NCBI GenBank assembly: GCA_900545735.1 | Contig: URAC01000013.1 | Location: 1 to 18,915, forward strand | DNA: 18,915 nucleotides | Source: an uncultured Bacillota bacterium | GTDB lineage: Bacteria > Bacillota > Clostridia > Christensenellales > UBA1242 | Direction of reading: 5' to 3' | In this document: piece after piece, positions 15,136 through 18,915 of the stretch | Layout of the letters: each line of letters begins with the position of its first letter | Numbering within the stretch: position 1 is the first letter of the stretch | Notes under the pieces: model-generated | What the model was told of the DNA's origin: nothing | Database searches by the model: none | The model's input: only the letters and a program-made list of their open reading frames with translations | Made by a program: the position numbers and the translations under genes

Positions 15136-15972
15136 ATGTTATTAGAATTTGAAGCAACAGGAAAAAATATTGAAAAAGCAATCGAAAATGCTTTATTTGA
15201 ACTCAAAGCAGTTCGTGATGATGTTGATATCAAAATTTTAGAACAAGGTGGCTTATTTAAAAAAGCAAGAGTTCTTGTAACAATTTCTGAAGACGCTAGA
15301 GAAAAATATTTAAGACGCGAACAAGCAAGGAATTTAGAAGTTGAAGAAACAATAAATGAAGTTATTGATGCTGCTGAAGAATTAGCTAACAGCGTTGAAG
15401 AAACTTTTGAAGAGATTGAAAAAGAAATCACAAAAGAAGAAAAGAAAGAACTCAAAGAAGAACAAAAAGAATTAAAAAAGGCAGAAAAAGAAGAACGCAA
15501 ATTGGCTAAGAAAAGCGAGAAATTGAATGCTGAACAATTCTTGGAAGGCTTTGTAAAAGTTAGCGGTTGCGGCAATGAAGTAACGGCATTAAGAACCGAT
15601 GATGAAGTTAGAATTGTAATAAATGGAGATAAATCTTCAGACTTAATTGGCTATCGCGGAGAATGTATGAACGCTCTTCAATATATTTCTTCAGTTATTG
15701 AAAACGAAAATGCAGACAAAAAAACTCGCGTAATTTTAGATATTGAAAATTACAGGGAGCGCAGAGAAGAAACTTTAAAAGCGCTTGCTCACAGAATGGC
15801 AAAAAAAGTTTTGAAAACAGGCAAATCTGCAAAACTTGAACCAATGTGCGCAAACGATAGAAGAATAATTCACACTGAACTTGCCGATGTTGAAGGTGTT
15901 TCAACAATAAGCAAAGGAACAGAACCAAATAGATATTTGATTGTTATTCCTGAAAAAAGCGATAATGAATAA
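15136..15972 (+). CDS. jag: Jag/KhpB RNA-binding protein with expanded charged linker
   Basis: Jag (KhpB, EloR) is a cytoplasmic RNA-binding protein that works with KhpA and affects cell elongation and division in Firmicutes. Domains in order: Jag_N at 1-50 (TGKNIEKAIENALFEL and GGLFKKARV), a long Glu/Lys linker at about 55-135 that is likely a coiled coil, a KH-type domain at about 140-210 with the GYRG loop at 182-185, and an R3H domain at about 212-274 with Arg252 and His256 in DRRIIH. At 278 residues it is longer than the roughly 205-210 of Bacillus, the difference being the linker. The ribosome binding site AAGGAG follows the yidC stop directly. It is the last gene of the operon; a 13-bp terminator starts three bases after its stop. 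Confidence 0.94.
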   Translation: MLLEFEATGKNIEKAIENALFELKAVRDDVDIKILEQGGLFKKARVLVTISEDAREKYLRREQARNLEVEETINEVIDAAEELANSVEETFEEIEKEITKEEKKELKEEQKELKKAEKEERKLAKKSEKLNAEQFLEGFVKVSGCGNEVTALRTDDEVRIVINGDKSSDLIGYRGECMNALQYISSVIENENADKKTRVILDIENYRERREETLKALAHRMAKKVLKTGKSAKLEPMCANDRRIIHTELADVEGVSTISKGTEPNRYLIVIPEKSDNE

Positions 15973-15974
15973 AT

Positions 15975-16006
15975 AAAAAATCCATAATTAATTTATGGAT
16001 TTTTTT
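15975..16006. terminator. bidirectional intrinsic terminator between jag and paralog C
   Basis: AAAAAATCCATAA (15975-15987) pairs with TTATGGATTTTTT (15993-16005) over 13 bp with a TTAAT loop, flanked by A and T runs. It serves the convergent jag and the minus-strand gene ending at 16008. Confidence 0.93.
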
Positions 16007-16007
16007 A

Positions 16008-16835
16008 TTAACCTAATATCCAACTATCGAAAGCGCTTTCTGTAACTTCGCAAGCATTGATTATGAGTGTAACTTTACAAGATTTAACTAAAAATGTTTC
16101 CATATCGTTGCCTTCGCCAGGAATTACTTCAATAACTGGATTTGTTTCGAAGACTTCAATCTTTTCCGTGTCCTTTGTTACTGCGGCTCCAGATATATCA
16201 TTATAGTTTACTGAGTGAGTTGAATTTGTCCAATTACTTAAATTTCCAACATAATAGAACCAACCATCTCCGCCATCTAGCCATTTATTTGAAAAGCTTA
16301 ATGTTTTTGCATATATTGCGCTTAACACATTGCTTGCATTATATTCTGTTGTGCCTTGTTCTGCATTTAAAGCGTTGGCAAGTTGTTGCAAATTGAGTTC
16401 TTGAACCACTCCATCAATTTCTTTTGTGAATGTGTAATTTAACTTTGCTCTTAACAAAAAGTCTACACTGCCTTCTGCTGCGGATAATTTTGGATTTACA
16501 ATTTCATATCTGTCATCAAACCTAACATTAGTTTCATTTAAAGAAGAATAATTGCTGCCTTGTTTTTTCAAAAGATAGAAATTTGTTCCGCCTTGGACTG
16601 AAATATCTTCATAAGTCATAACAATACCATTTTCAAAAGCAAAATCGCCTTCCATTTTTTGGGTGAATGAGAACCACGCGCTTGTTATTCCTACTATTAT
16701 AACAGTGATTATTGCGACCATAAAGAAACATAAGAGCAACAATAACCAAAGAAGATTGTGGGCTTTTTTCTTTTTCTTATCTTCTTCACGATAGTTATAT
16801 CTATTTTTCATATCATTACTATCATAGTTTTTCAT
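16008..16835 (-). CDS. TasA/camelysin-like exported protein, paralog C
   Basis: A 275-residue protein and the third copy of the domain found at 623-1417 and at the front of 7316-12586. It has a longer basic, cytoplasmic N-terminus (1-25, with KKKKK at 20-24), a hydrophobic segment at about 28-50, then Thr-Ser-Ala (51-53), Trp54-Phe55, Gly63, Phe67 and Gly70-Ile71. These are the same residues at the same spacing as in paralogs A and B. Further shared blocks are NPKLSAAEGSVDFLLRAKL, GWFYYVG and a terminal strand ending in FDSWILG. The ATG at 16835 follows GGGGG at 16841-16845, the same unusual G-run seen before paralog A. It has its own promoter in the gap after degV. A secreted or pilus-like fibre subunit is the best inference; a membrane-anchored protein is the alternative if the Ala site is not cut. 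Confidence 0.8.
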   Translation of the reverse strand: MKNYDSNDMKNRYNYREEDKKKKKAHNLLWLLLLLCFFMVAIITVIIVGITSAWFSFTQKMEGDFAFENGIVMTYEDISVQGGTNFYLLKKQGSNYSSLNETNVRFDDRYEIVNPKLSAAEGSVDFLLRAKLNYTFTKEIDGVVQELNLQQLANALNAEQGTTEYNASNVLSAIYAKTLSFSNKWLDGGDGWFYYVGNLSNWTNSTHSVNYNDISGAAVTKDTEKIEVFETNPVIEVIPGEGNDMETFLVKSCKVTLIINACEVTESAFDSWILG

Positions 16836-16857
16836 AATTCCCCCTAAATTAAATTAT

Positions 16858-16887
16858 AAAAAAATTTCTATAATAAGATTATAGAAA
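16858..16887 (-). terminator. AT-rich hairpin after degV, overlapping the paralog C promoter
   Basis: A perfect 10-bp inverted repeat, TTTCTATAAT (16865-16874) and ATTATAGAAA (16878-16887) with a three-base centre, is followed on the minus strand by seven T (16864-16858). It has the form of a weak degV terminator, but its upstream arm contains the -10 box of paralog C and the predicted start point lies in the other arm. It could instead be an operator. Confidence 0.5.
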
Positions 16888-16906
16888 AATTTTTAAATAT
16901 AGTCAA
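16878..16906 (-). promoter_or_regulatory. sigma-A promoter of paralog C
   Basis: On the minus strand TTGACT (16906-16901), a 17-base spacer and an exact TATAAT (16883-16878). Transcription would start near 16871 and give a leader of about 36 bases with the GGGGG ribosome binding site. It lies wholly within the 78-base gap between degV and paralog C. Confidence 0.82.
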
Positions 16907-16913
16907 ATAAATT

Positions 16914-17759
16914 TTATAATGTAATAAATAGCACGCCTAAAGTATCTCGTCCACAATGGCTGGCAATGGTTGAACCGGCATAGTTTTGAATTATTTCTTC
17001 AAAGCCATAATCTTTTAAAATTTGCTCAATTTGTGCGTTAATTTCGTCATTTTTAGTTGTAAAAGTTATAAAAACGCGTTTTTTATCAACATTTTGATAG
17101 TCTTTTAACAAATCTTTTACATAATTGATAAGAACTTGCTCATACTTGCCCATGTATTTTTTATCGACAATCATCTTGCCGCTTGCAAGTTTAATTTTTG
17201 GCTTAATTCTTAAAACATTTGCTCCAAACATTGCAAGTGCAGAGCATCTGCCGCCTTTATATAAATATTTTAAATTGTTGATTACAAATGATGCTTGAAC
17301 GCGATTTCGTTCTTCTTGCAATTCTAAATAAATTGTCCTAAGGTCTTTGCCTTCGTTGATTTTATCTATGGCAGATAGAACCAGCAAAGCGCAACCTGTG
17401 GACAGAGACATACTATCTAGCACTTTTACATTTTGCAATTCTTGAGATGCCATTAAAGCGTTTTCGTGTGATGAAGAAAGTTCAGAAGACAAAGAAATAT
17501 GAATCAATGCATCGGCATTTAAATCTTTCATTTGTTTTTCGAAAAATTCTTGATAAGCGAGAGCGCTTCTTGCCCCAGTTTTTGGCAATATGCCAGTTGT
17601 ATCCACATAATTAAAAATTTTTTCAGGACCGATATCAATGCCGTCTTCAAAAGTGTCGTCGCCCAAATTGACATTCAAAGGCATCACGCCAATATTATAT
17701 TTTTCAACTAATTCCTTTGGAAGGTCTGATGTGCTATCAGTTGTAACAATAATTTTCAT
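16914..17759 (-). CDS. DegV-family fatty-acid-binding protein (FakB-like)
   Basis: DegV-family proteins bind a fatty acid, and in Firmicutes those that pair with the kinase FakA deliver it for phosphorylation and incorporation into phospholipid. The 281-residue length is normal. Seen directly: the N-terminal TTDSTSDLPKEL at 6-17, the TGARSA block at about 61-66 that corresponds to the family's T-S-Q/A-S lipid head-group site, LSSELSSSHENALMA with its Ser run, LDSMSLSTG, and the C-terminal IASHCGRDTLGVLF. The ATG has AGGAG six bases upstream. No fakA is in the window, so the partner is unconfirmed. It has its own promoter just after the signal peptidase gene, so it need not depend on that gene for transcription. 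Confidence 0.92.
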   Translation of the reverse strand: MKIIVTTDSTSDLPKELVEKYNIGVMPLNVNLGDDTFEDGIDIGPEKIFNYVDTTGILPKTGARSALAYQEFFEKQMKDLNADALIHISLSSELSSSHENALMASQELQNVKVLDSMSLSTGCALLVLSAIDKINEGKDLRTIYLELQEERNRVQASFVINNLKYLYKGGRCSALAMFGANVLRIKPKIKLASGKMIVDKKYMGKYEQVLINYVKDLLKDYQNVDKKRVFITFTTKNDEINAQIEQILKDYGFEEIIQNYAGSTIASHCGRDTLGVLFITL

Positions 17760-17776
17760 ATTAACTCCTAATTAAT

Positions 17777-17804
17777 ATTTTATAACTAAATACAAAATAG
17801 TCAA
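17777..17804 (-). promoter_or_regulatory. candidate sigma-A promoter of degV
   Basis: TTGACT (17804-17799), a 16-base spacer and TAAAAT (17782-17777) on the minus strand, located in the 49-base gap between the signal peptidase gene and degV. The start near 17770 leaves a leader of about 11 bases that still includes the AGGAG site. Confidence 0.55.
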
Positions 17805-17808
17805 ATTA

Positions 17809-18573
17809 TTAGCCAAAAATTTTATGTATAAAATATGAGAAAATCTGACTAAAATGATTTTTGTTTTGATAAACGATTATATTCACTCTGCCAACGATTT
17901 TGCTTGCTTCAACTGGGCCATAATCCATACAGTCATTAGATGCACCTTCGCTTGAGCGATTATCTCCTAGATAGAATATGTATCCTTCATTAATTTCAAG
18001 ATATTTAATGTCGTTTACTATAACAATTTTACAACCATGCAAATTAGGCTTGTTTATTAATGTTTGAAATTCCATATAAGTAAAATACAAACTTGTGCCT
18101 TCTTCTAAATATGGCTCGTCAACAAGTTCAGCTTGAGTGCTTCCTTTTTTAATAATGCTAATTCTATAAGTCCCATTGATTGCGGATACTGCGCCGTTAT
18201 CTGTGCGGACTATTGCGATTTTATCGCCTTCAGTGGCTATTAAGCGTTTTATAACATATTTGTTTGCATTTGAATTATTTTGAGGATTATGTACAACAAT
18301 TATATCTCCGCGGCTTGCAGAGGCAAATCTGTTTATGTAAACGCAATCGGAAACATCTTCACTTTCATAGTTGTTGAGAGTTGGCAACATTGAATAACCT
18401 TCAACGACTCTTCCAATATATACAAAATTGAAAACGGCAATTAAAGCGATGAAAATTATAAATAAAATAAAAAGAGCCTTCAAAATAGAATGAAGCCATA
18501 AAGGAACATCTTTCCTATAAATGTTAACGCGCTTAATATATTGCGTGTCTTTCTTTTTATCGTCTTTTAACAT
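17809..18573 (-). CDS. lepB: type I signal peptidase (S26, Ser-Lys type)
   Basis: This membrane-bound serine protease removes signal peptides from exported proteins on the outer face of the membrane. Residues 1-28 are cytoplasmic and basic, and one hydrophobic segment spans about 29-53. The catalytic Ser61 lies in GYSMLPT and the general base Lys109 in YVIKRLIATEGD. Box E is GDNR at 203-206, followed by a longer than usual loop before DYGPV at 217-221. The Ser-Lys pair marks the ordinary bacterial class, not the Ser-His class of SipW that processes TasA in Bacillus. At 254 residues it is somewhat longer than Bacillus SipS (184), partly through inserts at about 67-76 and 120-180. There is no Shine-Dalgarno sequence. 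A good promoter places the transcript start at the ATG. tadA lies upstream on the same strand. Confidence 0.93.
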   Translation of the reverse strand: MLKDDKKKDTQYIKRVNIYRKDVPLWLHSILKALFILFIIFIALIAVFNFVYIGRVVEGYSMLPTLNNYESEDVSDCVYINRFASASRGDIIVVHNPQNNSNANKYVIKRLIATEGDKIAIVRTDNGAVSAINGTYRISIIKKGSTQAELVDEPYLEEGTSLYFTYMEFQTLINKPNLHGCKIVIVNDIKYLEINEGYIFYLGDNRSSEGASNDCMDYGPVEASKIVGRVNIIVYQNKNHFSQIFSYFIHKIFG

Positions 18574-18580
18574 CTATAAT

Positions 18581-18609
18581 ATTTTAATTCAACAGCATAA
18601 TTTTGTCAA
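18581..18609 (-). promoter_or_regulatory. sigma-A promoter of the signal peptidase gene, leaderless geometry
   Basis: An exact TTGACA (18609-18604), a 17-base spacer and TAAAAT (18586-18581) on the minus strand. Only seven bases separate the -10 box from the ATG at 18573, so the mRNA should begin at or one base before the start codon. Confidence 0.7.
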
Positions 18610-18642
18610 TAAATAATCAAATAACCTGAACAAATATAAATA

Positions 18643-18869
18643 TTATTGTTTTAATTTTCTTTTTTCTTCGAAAAATGTTGACAAAATATCAGCGCATTCT
18701 TCTTTCAAGATTCCGCCTTCAACATTTAATTTATGATTTAAAATAGATTTATTTAATAATTCATTATTAGCAGAAATAGAGCCGCCTGATTTATCGTAAG
18801 CACCAAAATAGCAGTTTTTTAATCTTGCATTAAGAATTGCTCCAAAGCACATCAAGCAAGGTTCCAAAG
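18643..18869 (-). CDS. tadA: tRNA-specific adenosine deaminase TadA, C-terminal part
   Basis: TadA deaminates adenosine 34 to inosine in tRNA-Arg(ACG), which lets one tRNA read three codons. Only about 75 C-terminal residues are present; the start lies beyond the contig end, where adapter begins at 18870. Seen directly: the second zinc motif EPCLMCFGAI, with the two cysteines of PCxxC, then ARLKNCYFGAYDKSGGS, and a C-terminal helix FFEEKRKLKQ. The first zinc ligand and catalytic Glu (HAE) are in the missing half, so separation from other cytidine/deoxycytidylate deaminases rests on the TadA-like order of these blocks. The stop is 33 bases before the -35 box of the signal peptidase promoter. 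Confidence 0.9.
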
Positions 18870-18915
18870 CTGTCTCTTATACACATCTCCGAGCCCACGA
18901 GACTAGGCATGATCT
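18870..18915 (-). other. Nextera adapter remnant (library artefact)
   Basis: The last 46 bases are the exact reverse complement of bases 1-46: Tn5 mosaic end, read-2 adapter, 8-base index and four bases of i7 adapter. They are not genomic and they truncate tadA. Confidence 0.98.

Noticed and set aside
15105..15575. Minus-strand open frame of 156 residues opposite jag
   Set aside because: Its Ser/Phe-rich composition mirrors the Glu/Lys codons of the jag linker; jag on the plus strand has clear domains and a ribosome binding site.
1..18915. 46-bp terminal inverted repeats suggesting a transposon or linear replicon
   Set aside because: The repeats are Tn5 mosaic end and Illumina adapter sequence, so they come from library preparation.

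Overview
The window reads as a metagenome-assembled contig from a low-GC, endospore-forming member of the Bacillota, probably a gut Clostridia-type lineage. The evidence is a full-length SpoIVA with the same length and active-site numbering as in Bacillus, an Amidase_6 wall-enzyme domain, strong GGAGG-type ribosome binding sites and AT-rich sigma-A promoters. Both ends (1-46 and 18870-18915) are untrimmed Illumina Nextera adapter in inverted orientation. The apparent 46-bp terminal inverted repeat is therefore an artefact, and the first and last genes touch or are cut by the library ends.

Layout. 51-545: Amidase_6 domain protein. 623-1417: membrane-anchored or exported protein, paralog A. 1487-2965: spoIVA, behind a candidate sigma-E promoter and a terminator-like hairpin that includes its ribosome binding site. 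3009-3824 (-): membrane protein of unknown function. 4068-5662: rpsB-tsf with its own promoter and a structured leader. 5738-6475: single-pass membrane protein of unknown function. 6514-7201: DUF421 gene broken by two frameshifts. 7316-12586: 1756-residue surface protein, paralog B, behind a perfect consensus promoter. 12619-12984 (-): small winged-helix-like membrane protein. 13102-15972: rpmH-rnpA-yidD-yidC-jag operon. 16008-16835 (-): paralog C. Then, all on the minus strand: degV, a type I signal peptidase gene and the 3' part of tadA.

The most interesting content is the set of three dispersed paralogs (A, B, C). They share a signal/anchor segment, an invariantly spaced motif after it (small-x-Ala, two aromatics, then Gly, Phe and Gly-Ile at identical spacing), a central NP-x7-9-VPF/VDF-x-LR block, an aromatic W/F-Y-Y block and a C-terminal beta-strand ending near a Trp. 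The arrangement resembles TasA/camelysin-type fibre proteins. Two members are single-domain. The third carries the same domain in front of about 1500 residues of BspA-type leucine-rich and InlB/Flg_new-type repeats. This suggests, as inference only, fibre subunits plus an adhesin that shares their assembly domain. A Ser-Lys type I signal peptidase lies two genes upstream of paralog C.

A second theme is compact regulation. Terminator-like hairpins overlap the ribosome binding site of spoIVA, the ribosome binding site and start codon of the DUF421 gene, and the promoter of paralog C. Three genes have no Shine-Dalgarno sequence, and their promoter -10 boxes end 6-7 bases before the start codon, which predicts leaderless mRNAs.
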